A stretch of DNA of 37,422 nt. It comes from Pseudomonas sp. GM21. Lineage in GTDB: Bacteria > Pseudomonadota > Gammaproteobacteria > Pseudomonadales > Pseudomonadaceae. Positions within the stretch are counted from its first letter, which is position 1. Every line of letters starts with the position of its first letter. Shown here in pieces: positions 28,909 to 37,422 of this stretch. The translations under genes were made by a program, and so were the position numbers. Below the pieces are notes generated by a model that saw only the letters and a program-made list of their open reading frames with translations, was not told where the DNA came from and did not search any database. The stretch lies in contig NZ_AKJS01000132.1 of the NCBI RefSeq assembly GCF_000282215.1, forward strand, positions 1-37,422, written 5' to 3'.

Positions 28909-29958
28909 ATGACGACTATTTTCGATCCGATCAAACTGGGCGACATCGAGTTGGCCAACCGCATCATCATGGCGCCGCTGACCCGCTGCCGCGCCGACGA
29001 AGGCCGCGTGCCGAACGCGCTGATGGCCGAGTACTACGTCCAGCGCGCTTCCGCTGGCCTGATCCTCAGCGAAGCCACGTCGGTCACGCCGATGGGCGTC
29101 GGCTACCCGGACACCCCGGGCATCTGGTCCAACGACCAGGTACGCGGCTGGGCTAACGTGACCAAAGCCATCCACGGCGCGGGCGGCAAGATCTTCCTGC
29201 AACTGTGGCACGTCGGCCGGGTTTCTCACACCTCATACCTGAACGGCGAAGCGCCGGTCGCACCGAGCGCCATCCAGCCAAAAGGCCACGTCAGCCTGGT
29301 TCGCCCATTGGCGGATTACCCAACCCCGCGTGCCCTGGAAACCGCTGAAATCGCCGACATCGTCGACGCTTACCGCACCGGCGCCGAGAACGCCAAAGCC
29401 GCAGGTTTTGACGGTGTGGAAATCCATGGTGCCAACGGATACCTGCTCGACCAGTTCCTGCAAAGCAGCACCAACCAGCGCACCGACCAATACGGCGGTT
29501 CCCTGGAAAACCGTGCGCGCCTGCTGCTGGAAGTGACCGACGCGGCCATCGAAGTCTGGGGCGCCGGTCGCGTCGGTGTGCACCTGGCACCGCGCGCTGA
29601 CTCTCATGACATGGGCGACGACAACCTCGCCGAAACCTTCATCTACGTTGCTCGCGAATTGGGCAAACGTGGCATCGCGTTCATCTGCTCGCGCGAAAAA
29701 GAAGCCGGCGACAGCCTTGGCCCGCAATTAAAAGAAGCCTTCGGTGGTCCGTACATCGCCAACGAACGCTTCACCAAGGACAGCGCCAACGCCTGGCTGG
29801 CCAGCGGCAAGGCCGATGCAGTGGCCTTCGGCGTGCCGTTCATTGCCAACCCGGACCTGCCTGCACGTTTGAAGGCCGACGCGCCGTTGAACGACGCGCG
29901 TCCAGAACTGTTCTACGGCAAAGGCCCGGTGGGTTACATCGACTACCCGGTGATGTAA
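28909..29958 (+). CDS. xenB: Xenobiotic (alkene/nitroester) reductase, old yellow enzyme family, 349 aa
   Basis: ATG 28909 follows CACGAGGGTGCATTC (GAGGG). The whole protein is an old-yellow-enzyme TIM barrel: FDPIKLGDIELANRIIMAPL at the start, TRCRADEGRVPNALMAEYYV, EATSVTPMGVGYPDTPGIW, FLQLWHVGRVSH, VEIHGANGYLLDQFLQ (substrate-binding His and Asn, about residue 172) and DQYGGSLENRARLLLEV. Length and sequence look very close to XenB of P. fluorescens. It uses FMN and NADPH to reduce activated C=C bonds, nitrate esters such as nitroglycerin, and nitroaromatics. It is the last gene of the ArsR-MFS-xenB operon and is followed by a terminator. NemA is the E. coli name for a related enzyme. Confidence 0.92.
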   Translation: MTTIFDPIKLGDIELANRIIMAPLTRCRADEGRVPNALMAEYYVQRASAGLILSEATSVTPMGVGYPDTPGIWSNDQVRGWANVTKAIHGAGGKIFLQLWHVGRVSHTSYLNGEAPVAPSAIQPKGHVSLVRPLADYPTPRALETAEIADIVDAYRTGAENAKAAGFDGVEIHGANGYLLDQFLQSSTNQRTDQYGGSLENRARLLLEVTDAAIEVWGAGRVGVHLAPRADSHDMGDDNLAETFIYVARELGKRGIAFICSREKEAGDSLGPQLKEAFGGPYIANERFTKDSANAWLASGKADAVAFGVPFIANPDLPARLKADAPLNDARPELFYGKGPVGYIDYPVM

Positions 29959-29977
29959 GCGTCAAATACTGAAATGC

Positions 29978-30013
29978 AAAAAAGCCCCGACTCCTCAGAG
30001 CCGGGGCTTTTTC
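29978..30013 (+). terminator. Terminator of the ArsR-MFS-xenB operon
   Basis: AAAAAAGCCCCG pairs with CGGGGCTTTTT around ACTCCTCAGAGC, 20 nt after the xenB stop. It has a classical T-tail. Confidence 0.9.
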
Positions 30014-30181
30014 TGTTTCAGGTGGTGTGCTCGCACTCATTCACACCCACGACACAAATTTCCTACAAATTACGTAGCTCGCTACCTGTCATCCTGGCGA
30101 GTGTGCGTATATAAAAGCAGCCCATGGAATCCGGCGTCCGCTTTGACAGTTACCACACGTGAAGCCAATTTCGCTTTTTTT

Positions 30182-30814
30182 TCATTTGCGCAGGCTTGGG
30201 CTCAAGCGCAGCATGTCCAGCCCCGTCTCCACCCAACGCTCGGCGTCGGCGTGCAATTGAAAGCTGTCGGGCGCCAGCAGCCACTGGTACAGGATGCCGT
30301 CGATATAGGCATGCAGGCTGATGGCAGCGCGTGCCGTGTCGAGGTCTTTGGGCATTTGCCCCCGATTCACGGCATTACTCAAGGCCAGGGCAATTCGAAC
30401 ATTGCAATCCAGGCTGACCGTTCGGCGCTGCTGTCGCAGGTCGCACATTTCATCGGTGAATTCGCACTTATGAAACAAAATCTCATTGATGCGTCGGGTC
30501 TTTGGATCCAGCGCAACTTGATGAAACAAATGAATCAGCAGTTTGCGCATGCAACCGAGCGGATCGAGTTCATCCTCGCTTTCACTGGCCCTGGCCATTT
30601 CATCCAGTGGCTCATGCAAGGTATCCAGCATGGCCTGCACCAAATCGGCCTTGTTGCTGAAATGCCAATAGATAGCACCGCGAGTCACACCGGCCAACGT
30701 AGCGATGTCCGCCAAAGTCGTACGCGCCACGCCCCTTTCATAAAAGGCTTTTTCTGCCGCTTCGAGTATCTGGCTGCGGGTTTCTTGAGCTTCCTCTTTG
30801 GTACGACGGACCAT
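30182..30814 (-). CDS. emhR: TetR-family repressor of the RND pump (EmhR/TtgR), 210 aa
   Basis: ATG 30814. The N-terminal helix-turn-helix (MVRRTKEEAQETRSQILEAA, GVARTTLADIATLAGVTRG, IYWHF) is nearly that of P. putida TtgR, as I recall it. The ligand-binding part has ASESEDELDPLGCMRKLL and RRINEILFHKCEFTDEMCDL, both typical of TtgR/EmhR/ArpR, and it closes with WVETGLDMLRLSPSLRK. The length of 210 is the same as TtgR. The protein holds the pump genes off and lets go when flavonoids, antibiotics or aromatics bind. It is divergent from emhABC, with the operator in between. Confidence 0.92.
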   Translation of the reverse strand: MVRRTKEEAQETRSQILEAAEKAFYERGVARTTLADIATLAGVTRGAIYWHFSNKADLVQAMLDTLHEPLDEMARASESEDELDPLGCMRKLLIHLFHQVALDPKTRRINEILFHKCEFTDEMCDLRQQRRTVSLDCNVRIALALSNAVNRGQMPKDLDTARAAISLHAYIDGILYQWLLAPDSFQLHADAERWVETGLDMLRLSPSLRK

Positions 30815-30960
30815 GGCAGTAAAACCTCAATCAGGATGCCTCAGCGATGTCTGAACATCAGCTGAATAAAAATGGAGCGAGCGCTCTTGGGTGCCGTCCC
30901 CGTCTTGCAATTCAAACCTTTGAACGGCTTTTGTAGAGAAGTGGATACGCAGCCGAGGTG

Positions 30961-30990
30961 TTTACAAACAACCATGAACGTAAGTATATT
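30961..30990. promoter_or_regulatory. TtgR/EmhR-type operator in the emhR-emhA gap
   Basis: TTTACAAACAACCATGAACG is followed by TAAGTATATT. It matches, apart from one base (AACGTAAG for AATGTAAG), the TtgR operator of P. putida as I remember it. It lies 90 nt before emhA and 147 nt before emhR, over the expected overlapping promoters. Confidence 0.8.
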
Positions 30991-31079
30991 CCTTAGCAAG
31001 CTACTTATCCACTCAGCACCCCATTTTTAACCTTCCACCTTTCTCGTGCGCATGATGCGCGCCGGACCCGAGGATTTTC

Positions 31080-32237
31080 ATGCAATTCAAGTCAGCTGTT
31101 ACCGCTCTGGTCACTGCCGTCGCCTTGGCATCGCTGCTCAGCGGATGCAAAAAGGAAGAAGCCGCACCAGCCGCACCGCCTCCTCAGGTCGGCGTTGTCA
31201 CTCTGAAAACCCAAGCCTTCACCCTGACATCCGACCTGCCGGGCCGTACCAGCGCCTACCGCATCGCCGAAGTTCGCCCCCAAGTGAACGGCATCATTCT
31301 CAAGCGCATGTTCAAGGAAGGCGGCGACGTCAAAATTGGCCAGCAGCTGTATCAGATTGATTCGTCGGTTTATGACGCCACGTTGAAAAGTGCAGAAGCC
31401 AACCTGCAACAGACCAAGTCGATCTCCGACCGCTACAAACAACTGGTCGCCGAACAAGCGGTAAGCCGTCAGGAATACGACACGGCCGTAGCCAACCGGA
31501 TGCAATCGGAAGCCGCGCTGCAAACGGCTCAGATCAACGTGCGCTACACCAAGGTTTACGCACCGCTGACCGGTCGTATCGGTCGCTCCAACGTGACAGA
31601 AGGCGCGCTGGTGACCAGCGGCCAGGTTGATCCGATGGCGGTGATCCAGCAAATCGACCCGATCTATGTCGACGTGACCCAATCCTCTGTGGAGTTGCTG
31701 CAACTGCGCCGCGAACTGGAAAGCGGTCGTCTGCAAAAGGCCGGCGACAACTCGGCGGCGGTCAAGCTGACCCTCGAAGACGGCAGCCAGTACAAGCTGG
31801 ACGGCAAGCTTGAGTTCTCCGAGATCTCGGTTGACCAGACCACCGGTTCCGTCACCCTGCGTGCCGTGTTCCCGAACCCTGAACACACCCTTCTGCCGGG
31901 CATGTTCGTTCACGCTCAATTGCAGGCCGGTGTGAACTCGGCAGCGATTCTGGCGCCGCAACAAGGCGTGACCCGCGACCTTAAAGGCACGCCGACTGCA
32001 CTGGTCGTCGGTCCTGACAACAAGGTCGAACTGCGCCATCTCAAGGCCAACCGCACCGTCGGTAGCCAATGGTTGATCGAGGACGGCCTGAAGGCAGGCG
32101 ATCGCCTGATCACCGAAGGGCTGCAATTCGTCAAGCCTGGTATCGAAGTCAAAGCCACTGAAGCGACTAACGTTGGCGCAAAGAACCCGGCCCCCGCACA
32201 GGCAGCTGACAAAGCTTCCAGCGGCAAAGGGGAATAA
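31080..32237 (+). CDS. emhA: RND efflux periplasmic adaptor (EmhA/TtgA/MexA-type), 385 aa
   Basis: ATG 31080 follows GAGGATTTTC. Signal peptide with a lipobox ending LLSGC, so Cys23 is lipidated and anchors the protein to the inner membrane. PQVGVVTLKTQAFTLTSDLP begins the mature part. The lipoyl-like domain shows RPQVNGIILKRMFKEGGDVK, the helical hairpin QQTKSISDRYKQLVAEQAVS, and the beta-barrel QIDPIYVDVTQSSVELLQLR. LLPGMFVHAQLQAG and the membrane-proximal QFVKPGIEVKA end it. It links the inner-membrane pump to the outer-membrane channel. It is the first gene of emhABC, 3 nt before emhB. TtgA and ArpA are synonyms in other species. Confidence 0.93.
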   Translation: MQFKSAVTALVTAVALASLLSGCKKEEAAPAAPPPQVGVVTLKTQAFTLTSDLPGRTSAYRIAEVRPQVNGIILKRMFKEGGDVKIGQQLYQIDSSVYDATLKSAEANLQQTKSISDRYKQLVAEQAVSRQEYDTAVANRMQSEAALQTAQINVRYTKVYAPLTGRIGRSNVTEGALVTSGQVDPMAVIQQIDPIYVDVTQSSVELLQLRRELESGRLQKAGDNSAAVKLTLEDGSQYKLDGKLEFSEISVDQTTGSVTLRAVFPNPEHTLLPGMFVHAQLQAGVNSAAILAPQQGVTRDLKGTPTALVVGPDNKVELRHLKANRTVGSQWLIEDGLKAGDRLITEGLQFVKPGIEVKATEATNVGAKNPAPAQAADKASSGKGE

Positions 32238-32240
32238 CCC

Positions 32241-35200
32241 ATGTCGAAATTTTTTATCGACCGTCCGATTTTCGCCTGGGTAATAGCCCTGGTGATCATG
32301 CTGGTCGGGGCACTATCGATCCTCAAGCTGCCGATCAACCAATACCCGAGCATTGCGCCTCCGGCAATCGCCATCTCCGTGGCCTACCCGGGTGCTTCGG
32401 CACAAACGGTACAAGACACCGTGGTGCAGGTGATCGAGCAGCAGCTCAACGGTATCGACCACTTGCGTTATGTGTCCTCGGAAAGTAACTCCGACGGCAC
32501 CATGACCATCACCGCGACCTTCGAGCAAGGCACCAACTCCGATACCGCGCAGGTTCAGGTCCAGAACAAACTGAACCTGGCCACCCCGTTGCTGCCGCAA
32601 GAAGTGCAGCAGCAAGGTATCCGCGTTACCAAGGCGGTGAAAAACTTCCTGTTGGTGATCGGCGTGGTCTCGCGTGACGGCAGCATGACCAAGGACGACC
32701 TGTCCAACTACATCGTGTCGAACATGCAGGACCCGATCTCGCGGACCGCCGGTGTTGGTGACTTCCAGGTGTTCGGCTCGCAGTACGCCATGCGTATCTG
32801 GCTCGACCCGGCCAAGTTGAACAAATACAACCTGACCCCGATCGATGTCAAAACCGCCATCGCCGCACAGAACGTCCAGGTGTCGTCCGGCCAGCTTGGC
32901 GGCTTGCCTGCCCTGCCCGACACACAACTGAACGCCACGATCATCGGCAAGACCCGCCTGCAGACCGCTGAGCAATTCAATAAAATTCTGCTCAAGGTCA
33001 ACAAGGACGGTTCTCAGGTTCGTTTGAAAGATGTCGCTGACGTCGGTCTGGGTGGTGAAAACTACAGCATCAATGCCCAGTTCAACGGCGCCCCGGCTTC
33101 CGGTCTGGCGGTGAAGCTGGCCACTGGCGCCAACGCTCTGGATACCGCCACAGCCCTGCGCAAGACCATCGACAGCCTCAAGCCTTTCTTCCCGGAAGGG
33201 ATGGAAGTGGTGTTCCCGTATGACACCACCCCCGTGGTGACCGAGTCGATCAAAGGCGTGGTTCACACCCTGGTCGAAGCGGTCGCACTGGTGTTCCTGG
33301 TGATGTTCCTGTTCCTGCAAAACTTCCGCGCCACCATCATCACCACGATGACCGTGCCGGTGGTATTGCTGGGTACGTTCGGCATCCTCGCCGCGGCCGG
33401 TTTCAGTATCAACACCCTGACCATGTTCGGTATGGTCCTGGCCATCGGCTTGCTGGTGGACGACGCCATCGTTGTGGTGGAAAACGTCGAACGGGTGATG
33501 AGCGAAGAAGGCCTCTCGCCCAAGGAAGCCACCAAGAAATCCATGGGCCAGATCCAGGGTGCATTGGTGGGTATCGCCCTGGTGCTGTCGGCGGTTCTGC
33601 TGCCAATGGCGTTCTTCAGTGGCTCCACCGGCGTGATCTACAAGCAGTTCTCGATCACCATCGTCTCGGCCATGGCCTTGTCGGTTCTGGTTGCGCTGAT
33701 CTTCACCCCGGCGCTCTGCGCCACCATGCTCAAGCCCATTCCCAAGGGTGAGCACGGCGTACCCAAGCGCGGCTTCTTTGGCTGGTTCAACCGCAACTTC
33801 GACCGGGGCGTCAGAAGCTACGAGCGCGGCGTGGGCAGCATGCTCGCGCGCAAGGCACCGTACCTGTTGGCCTACCTCCTCATCATTGTCGGCATGATCT
33901 GGCTGTTCACCCGTATCCCGACGGCGTTCCTGCCGGAAGAAGACCAGGGCGTACTTTTCGCCCAGGTGCAGACGCCGGCCGGCTCAACCTCCCAGCGCAC
34001 CCAAGTGGTCGTGGACGAGATGCGTGAATTCCTGTTGCGTCCGAGCAAGGATGGCGGTGAAGGCGATGCGGTGAACTCGGTGTTTACCGTGACCGGTTTC
34101 AACTTCGCCGGTCGTGGCCAGAGCTCGGGTATGGCGTTCATCATGCTTCGACCATGGGACGAACGTAACGCCGACAACAACGTGTTCAAAGTGGCGGCCC
34201 GTGCCCAGCAGCACTTCTTCACCTTCCGTGATGCCATGGTATTTGCCTTCGCGCCTCCGGCGGTACTGGAACTGGGTAACGCCACCGGTTTCGACGTGTT
34301 CCTTCAGGACCGTGCCGGTATCGGTCACGAAAAACTGATGCAAGCACGCAACCAGTTCCTCGGCATGGCCGCGCAAAGCAAGATTCTGTCTCAGGTCCGT
34401 CCGAACGGCCTGAACGACGAACCGCAATACCAACTGGAAATCGATGACGAGAAGGCCAGTGCCCTGGGCATTACCATCGCCGACATCAACAACACCCTGT
34501 CGATCGCGCTGGGCAGTAGCTACGTCAACGACTTCATCGACCGTGGTCGAGTGAAGAAGGTTTACGTACAAGGCCAGCCTGGCTCGCGCATGAGCCCTGA
34601 AGACTTGAAGAAATGGTATGTGCGCAACAGCGCCGGCACCATGGTTCCGTTCACGGCGTTTGCCAAGGGTGAATGGATTTACGGATCGCCGAAGCTGGCC
34701 CGTTACAACGGCGTCGAAGCGATGGAAATCCTCGGCTCCCCGGCGCCGGGTTATTCCACCGGTGAAGCCATGGCCGAAGTCGAAGCCCTTGCCGCGAAAC
34801 TGCCGGCGGGTGTGGGTATTTCCTGGACCGGCCTGTCATACGAGGAACGGTTGTCCGGTTCGCAAGCGCCAGCGCTGTACGCATTGTCGCTGCTGATGGT
34901 GTTCCTGTGTCTGGCGGCACTGTATGAAAGTTGGTCGATCCCGATTGCGGTGATGCTGGTGGTGCCTTTGGGGATCATCGGTGCACTGATGGCGACCAGC
35001 CTGCGCGGGCTGTCCAATGACGTGTATTTCCAGGTGGGCCTGTTGACGACCATCGGCCTGGCGGCGAAAAACGCCATTCTGATTGTCGAATTTGCAAAGG
35101 AACTGCATGAGCAAGGGCGCAGCCTGCGCGATGCAGCGATTGAAGCCAGCCGGATGCGTTTGCGACCGATCATCATGACCTCGCTCGCGTTCGTCCTGGG

Positions 35201-35405
35201 TGTGGTGCCACTGGCCATTTCCACCGGTGCAGGTTCGGGTAGCCAGCATGCCATCGGCACCGGAGTGATTGGCGGTATGATCACCGCCACCGTTCTGGCG
35301 ATCTTCTGGGTCCCACTGTTCTTCGTCACTGTGTCGTCCATCGGTCAGCGCAAAATTGCCGACCCGGATGACGCCACTGAAACTCCTAAAGAGGCTGGCC
35401 AATGA
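32241..35405 (+). CDS. emhB: RND multidrug efflux transporter (EmhB/TtgB/MexB-type), 1,054 aa
   Basis: ATG 32241 with AAAGGGGAATAA upstream. A full-length HAE1 pump: MSKFFIDRPIFAWVIALVIM (first helix), NQYPSIAPPAIAISVAYPGA, a periplasmic porter domain, then helix 4 with GLLVDDAIVVVENVERVM, which contains the two proton-relay Asp residues. The second half repeats the plan, with PTAFLPEEDQGVLFAQVQTP, GLTTIGLAAKNAILIVEFAK-like helix 10 (LLTTIGLAAKNAILIVEFAK, the relay Lys) and RLRPIIMTSLAFVLGVVPLA. It exports antibiotics, solvents and aromatic hydrocarbons by proton exchange across the inner membrane, as a trimer. EmhABC of P. fluorescens is noted for exporting polycyclic aromatics. The stop codon overlaps the ATG of emhC. 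Confidence 0.95.
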   Translation: MSKFFIDRPIFAWVIALVIMLVGALSILKLPINQYPSIAPPAIAISVAYPGASAQTVQDTVVQVIEQQLNGIDHLRYVSSESNSDGTMTITATFEQGTNSDTAQVQVQNKLNLATPLLPQEVQQQGIRVTKAVKNFLLVIGVVSRDGSMTKDDLSNYIVSNMQDPISRTAGVGDFQVFGSQYAMRIWLDPAKLNKYNLTPIDVKTAIAAQNVQVSSGQLGGLPALPDTQLNATIIGKTRLQTAEQFNKILLKVNKDGSQVRLKDVADVGLGGENYSINAQFNGAPASGLAVKLATGANALDTATALRKTIDSLKPFFPEGMEVVFPYDTTPVVTESIKGVVHTLVEAVALVFLVMFLFLQNFRATIITTMTVPVVLLGTFGILAAAGFSINTLTMFGMVLAIGLLVDDAIVVVENVERVMSEEGLSPKEATKKSMGQIQGALVGIALVLSAVLLPMAFFSGSTGVIYKQFSITIVSAMALSVLVALIFTPALCATMLKPIPKGEHGVPKRGFFGWFNRNFDRGVRSYERGVGSMLARKAPYLLAYLLIIVGMIWLFTRIPTAFLPEEDQGVLFAQVQTPAGSTSQRTQVVVDEMREFLLRPSKDGGEGDAVNSVFTVTGFNFAGRGQSSGMAFIMLRPWDERNADNNVFKVAARAQQHFFTFRDAMVFAFAPPAVLELGNATGFDVFLQDRAGIGHEKLMQARNQFLGMAAQSKILSQVRPNGLNDEPQYQLEIDDEKASALGITIADINNTLSIALGSSYVNDFIDRGRVKKVYVQGQPGSRMSPEDLKKWYVRNSAGTMVPFTAFAKGEWIYGSPKLARYNGVEAMEILGSPAPGYSTGEAMAEVEALAAKLPAGVGISWTGLSYEERLSGSQAPALYALSLLMVFLCLAALYESWSIPIAVMLVVPLGIIGALMATSLRGLSNDVYFQVGLLTTIGLAAKNAILIVEFAKELHEQGRSLRDAAIEASRMRLRPIIMTSLAFVLGVVPLAISTGAGSGSQHAIGTGVIGGMITATVLAIFWVPLFFVTVSSIGQRKIADPDDATETPKEAGQ

Positions 35406-36862
35406 GCAAGTCGCTACTTTCCCTAGCCGTCGCCGCGTTTGTGCTTGGTGGTTGCTCGCTGATACCCGACTATCAGCAGCCTGAGGCACCGGTGGCCGGC
35501 CAATACCCGCAGGGCCCGGCGTACTCGCCGGCCCAGGCACCGAGCCAGGCTGCGGCGGAGCAAGGCTGGAAGCAGTTTTTCCATGACCCGGCACTGCAAC
35601 AGCTGATTCAGGTCGCGCTGGAAAACAACCGTGACTTGCGTGTCGCCGCGCTGAACATCGATGCCTTTGCAGCTCAATACCGCATCCAGCGTGCCGATCT
35701 GTTCCCGGCCATATCGGCCAATGGCAGCGGCAACCGCCAGCGCGTTCCGCAAAACTCTTCGCAGACCGGCGAGTCGGGTATCGTCAGTTCCTACTCGGCC
35801 ACGGTCGGCATCAGTGCCTATGAACTCGACCTGTTTGGTCGGGTTCGCAGCCTCAGCGAAGAAGCGCTGCAAAAATACTTCGCCACGGAAGAAGGTCGAC
35901 GCAGCACGCAGATCAGCCTGGTGGCCAACGTGGCTAACGCCTACCTGACCTGGCAAGCCGACAAGGAACTGCTGAAAGTCACCCAGGACACCCTCGGTGC
36001 GTTCGAGGAAAGCTACAAGCTCACCGCGCGCAGTGCCGAGGTCGGTGTGGCGTCGGCGCTGGACCTCGCCCAGTCGCGCACCTCGGTGGAAAACGCCCGG
36101 GCGCAATTGGCGAAGTACACCCGTCAGGTCGCTCAGGATGAAAACAGCCTGGTGCTGCTGCTCGGCACCGGCATCCCGGCCAACCTGCAAGCCGCCAAGC
36201 CGCTGTCTGACGATTTGCTCAGCGACGTACCAGCCGGCCTGCCATCGGACTTGCTGCAGCGTCGTCCGGACATTCTTCAGGCCGAATACAACCTCAAGGC
36301 CGCCAACGCCAACATCGGCGCGGCACGGGCGGCGTTCTTTCCGAGCATCAGCCTGACGGCCAACGCCGGCACCCTGAGCCCGGACTTGTCCGGTCTGTTC
36401 AAGGGCGGTTCGGGCACCTGGTTGTTCCAGCCGCAGATCAACTTGCCGATCTTCAACGCCGGCAGCCTGCGCGCCAGCCTGGATTATTCGAAAATCCAGA
36501 AAGACATCGGCGTGGCGAACTACGAGAAGTCCATTCAAACGGCCTTCCAGGAAGTCGCCGACGGCCTGGCCGCTCGCCAGACTTACACCGATCAGTTGAA
36601 GGCTCAGCGTGACTTCGTCACCGCCAACCAGGACTACTACCGTCTGGCCCAGCGTCGTTACCTCATCGGTGTCGACAGCAACCTGACCTTCCTCGATGCC
36701 CAGCGTCAGCTGTTCAACGCCCAACAAGTACTGATCACCGACCGTCTTGCGCAACTGGTCAGCGCGGTCAACCTGTACAAGGCCTTGGGTGGCGGCTGGA
36801 ATCAGCAGACCGCCAAGGTCGAACCGCTGAAAGAAGAAGCGCCGAAGATGAAGTTGTTCTGA
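35402..36862 (+). CDS. emhC: RND outer-membrane channel (EmhC/TtgC/OprM-type), 486 aa
   Basis: ATG 35402 overlaps the emhB stop (ATGA), a sign of translational coupling. A lipobox ending LGGC makes Cys18 the lipidated residue. TolC/NodT-family repeats follow: WKQFFHDPALQQLIQVALEN, NNRDLRVAALNIDAFAAQYR, the first hairpin ELDLFGRVRSLSEEALQKYF, LLQRRPDILQAEYNLKAANA (the R-R-P-D-I motif), the PSISLTANAGTLSPDLSGLF strand and YRLAQRRYLIGVDSNLTFLD. The protein forms a trimeric channel across the outer membrane and periplasm. It closes the emhABC operon and is followed by a terminator. Confidence 0.94.
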   Translation: MSKSLLSLAVAAFVLGGCSLIPDYQQPEAPVAGQYPQGPAYSPAQAPSQAAAEQGWKQFFHDPALQQLIQVALENNRDLRVAALNIDAFAAQYRIQRADLFPAISANGSGNRQRVPQNSSQTGESGIVSSYSATVGISAYELDLFGRVRSLSEEALQKYFATEEGRRSTQISLVANVANAYLTWQADKELLKVTQDTLGAFEESYKLTARSAEVGVASALDLAQSRTSVENARAQLAKYTRQVAQDENSLVLLLGTGIPANLQAAKPLSDDLLSDVPAGLPSDLLQRRPDILQAEYNLKAANANIGAARAAFFPSISLTANAGTLSPDLSGLFKGGSGTWLFQPQINLPIFNAGSLRASLDYSKIQKDIGVANYEKSIQTAFQEVADGLAARQTYTDQLKAQRDFVTANQDYYRLAQRRYLIGVDSNLTFLDAQRQLFNAQQVLITDRLAQLVSAVNLYKALGGGWNQQTAKVEPLKEEAPKMKLF

Positions 36863-36877
36863 TAGTGCTTTAAAACA

Positions 36878-36906
36878 AGAAGCCCACCTTTTGGTGGGCT
36901 TTTTGT
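36878..36906 (+). terminator. Terminator of emhABC
   Basis: AAGCCCACC (36880-36888) pairs with GGTGGGCTT (36893-36901) around TTTT, followed by TTTTG. It begins 16 nt after the emhC stop. Confidence 0.9.
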
Positions 36907-36936
36907 TGGTTGCGGGAAAGGTGTGGTGTGATCGCT

Positions 36937-37040
36937 GGCCTCTTCGCGGGCAAGCCCGCTCCCACAGGGGATCCTCAGGCAACACTATTTATGACTAAAG
37001 AATATCAAAATGTGGGAGCGGGCTTGCCCGCGAAGAGGCC
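36937..37040. repeat. Inverted REP pair (GCGGGC variant)
   Basis: GGCCTCTTCGCGGGCAAGCC with CGCTCCCACA (36937-36966) is the perfect reverse complement of 37011-37040. This is the GCGGGCAAGCCCGC form of the REP family, different in its stem from the pair at 15363. It fills most of the gap between emhC and the porin gene. The remaining 37041-37296 shows no gene. Confidence 0.9.
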
Positions 37041-37296
37041 GATTAGTAAACCACAAAGACTAGATCAATCTTATGTTCGATAATCGCCCAGATCCCGCTT
37101 TCGCTGATTGAACTATCTAGTACATTCCCCCCACCATTCGTCGCACAAGACCAACAACATCAGGTTCACCCTATGCCCCCGCGCCCTGTCCTGTCCGGTT
37201 GATTGCGCTGCGTTTAACCAATCCGTTCTTTTGACTGCAACCCGACGTTGCGGCATCGCCCTGCTTCATCCCCAACAATTAGAGAGACCCGAGCCC

Positions 37297-37422
37297 ATGA
37301 CGCCTTCCCCCGCGCAGTATTTCTTCCCCGCCCTGATTGCCATCGCTGTGGCCTCTGCCGCCCTGCCCGCCCAAGCCGAGGAATCAGGTTTTGTCGACGG
37401 CGCCAAGGCCACGCTCAACCTG
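37297..37422 (+). CDS. OprD-family outer-membrane porin, 5' end only
   Basis: ATG 37297 with a weak GAGAGACCCGA upstream. The frame is open to the window edge, giving 42 residues. Residues 1-26 are a signal peptide (FFPALIAIAVASAALPAQA, cleaved before EE). The mature start EESGFVDGAKATLNL is typical of OprD-family porins, in which SGFVDGAKATLNLRNFYINR is the first strand. The family takes up amino acids, aromatic acids or sugars. The substrate cannot be read from so short a piece. Confidence 0.8.
   Translation, partial: MTPSPAQYFFPALIAIAVASAALPAQAEESGFVDGAKATLNL

Noticed and set aside
32313..33755. Minus-strand open frame of 480 codons opposite emhB
   Set aside because: Shadow of emhB; His/Asp/Gln-rich product typical of antisense frames.
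35423..36985. Minus-strand open frame of 520 codons opposite emhC
   Set aside because: Shadow of emhC: low-complexity Arg/Gln/Val-rich translation with no family pattern.
1..37422. CRISPR array, rRNA operon or complete insertion sequence
   Set aside because: I saw no regularly spaced direct repeats with unique spacers, no rRNA sequence, and no transposase gene with two ends.

Overview
The window reads as a chromosome segment of a Pseudomonas of the fluorescens/putida type. The signs are an EmhABC/TtgABC-type RND pump with its TetR repressor and a TtgR-type operator, a XenB-type ene-reductase, an OprD-family porin, a NapC-type cytochrome, tam, acpH, and several inverted pairs of the GCGAGC...GCTCGC REP family. 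The organism name is inferred from gene content and was not checked by any search.

The left third (1 to about 14,040) is an accessory region with few genes. It starts with the 3' end of a NapC/NirT tetraheme cytochrome gene. A stand-alone serine recombinase with a nest of palindromes in front follows, then a giant secreted multicopper oxidase (about 1,950 residues, minus strand) of the MnxG/McoA type. The oxidase has an almost perfect sigma-54 promoter. After it come a block of tiny membrane-protein ORFs with a second sigma-54-like element, a lone receiver protein, and a DUF2790 protein behind an 11-bp direct repeat. A multi-pass membrane protein, a PtrA-like small periplasmic protein and a gene broken by an amber codon complete the region. 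Degenerate copies of one dispersed repeat lie in most of the gaps here. I recognise none to the right of about 13 kb.

The border is marked by two tRNA 3' fragments facing each other: tRNA-Arg(CCU) on the minus strand at 13798 and tRNA-Gly(CCC-like) on the plus strand at 14016. These are typical attachment-site scars of integrated elements. Next to them sit a hicAB toxin-antitoxin pair and a HigA-like antitoxin cut short just before a REP pair.

The middle (15.3 to 26.6 kb) holds a strongly folded leader in front of an 89-aa gene, tam, two AidA/PixA-family inclusion-body proteins, a low-affinity iron permease family protein, a DUF4142 protein, a KGG stress protein (found by reading the minus strand), a PAS-GAF-GGDEF diguanylate cyclase and a LysE exporter. 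An IS-like end has cut a LysR gene that faces a two-gene unit made of an alpha-oxoamine synthase and a Bcr/CflA-type exporter. A SIR2-like DUF4917 protein and a tandem DUF1508 protein follow.

The right part (26.6 to 37.4 kb) looks like core genome: acpH, an ArsR-MFS-xenB operon with a set of repeated operator-like half-sites, emhR divergent from emhABC, and the start of an oprD-family porin gene.

The best candidates for something not yet described are the folded leader at 15696-15885 with two exchangeable pairing partners, the sigma-54-linked Mn/Cu oxidase neighbourhood with overlapping micro-ORFs, and the orphaned oxoamine-synthase/exporter pair.
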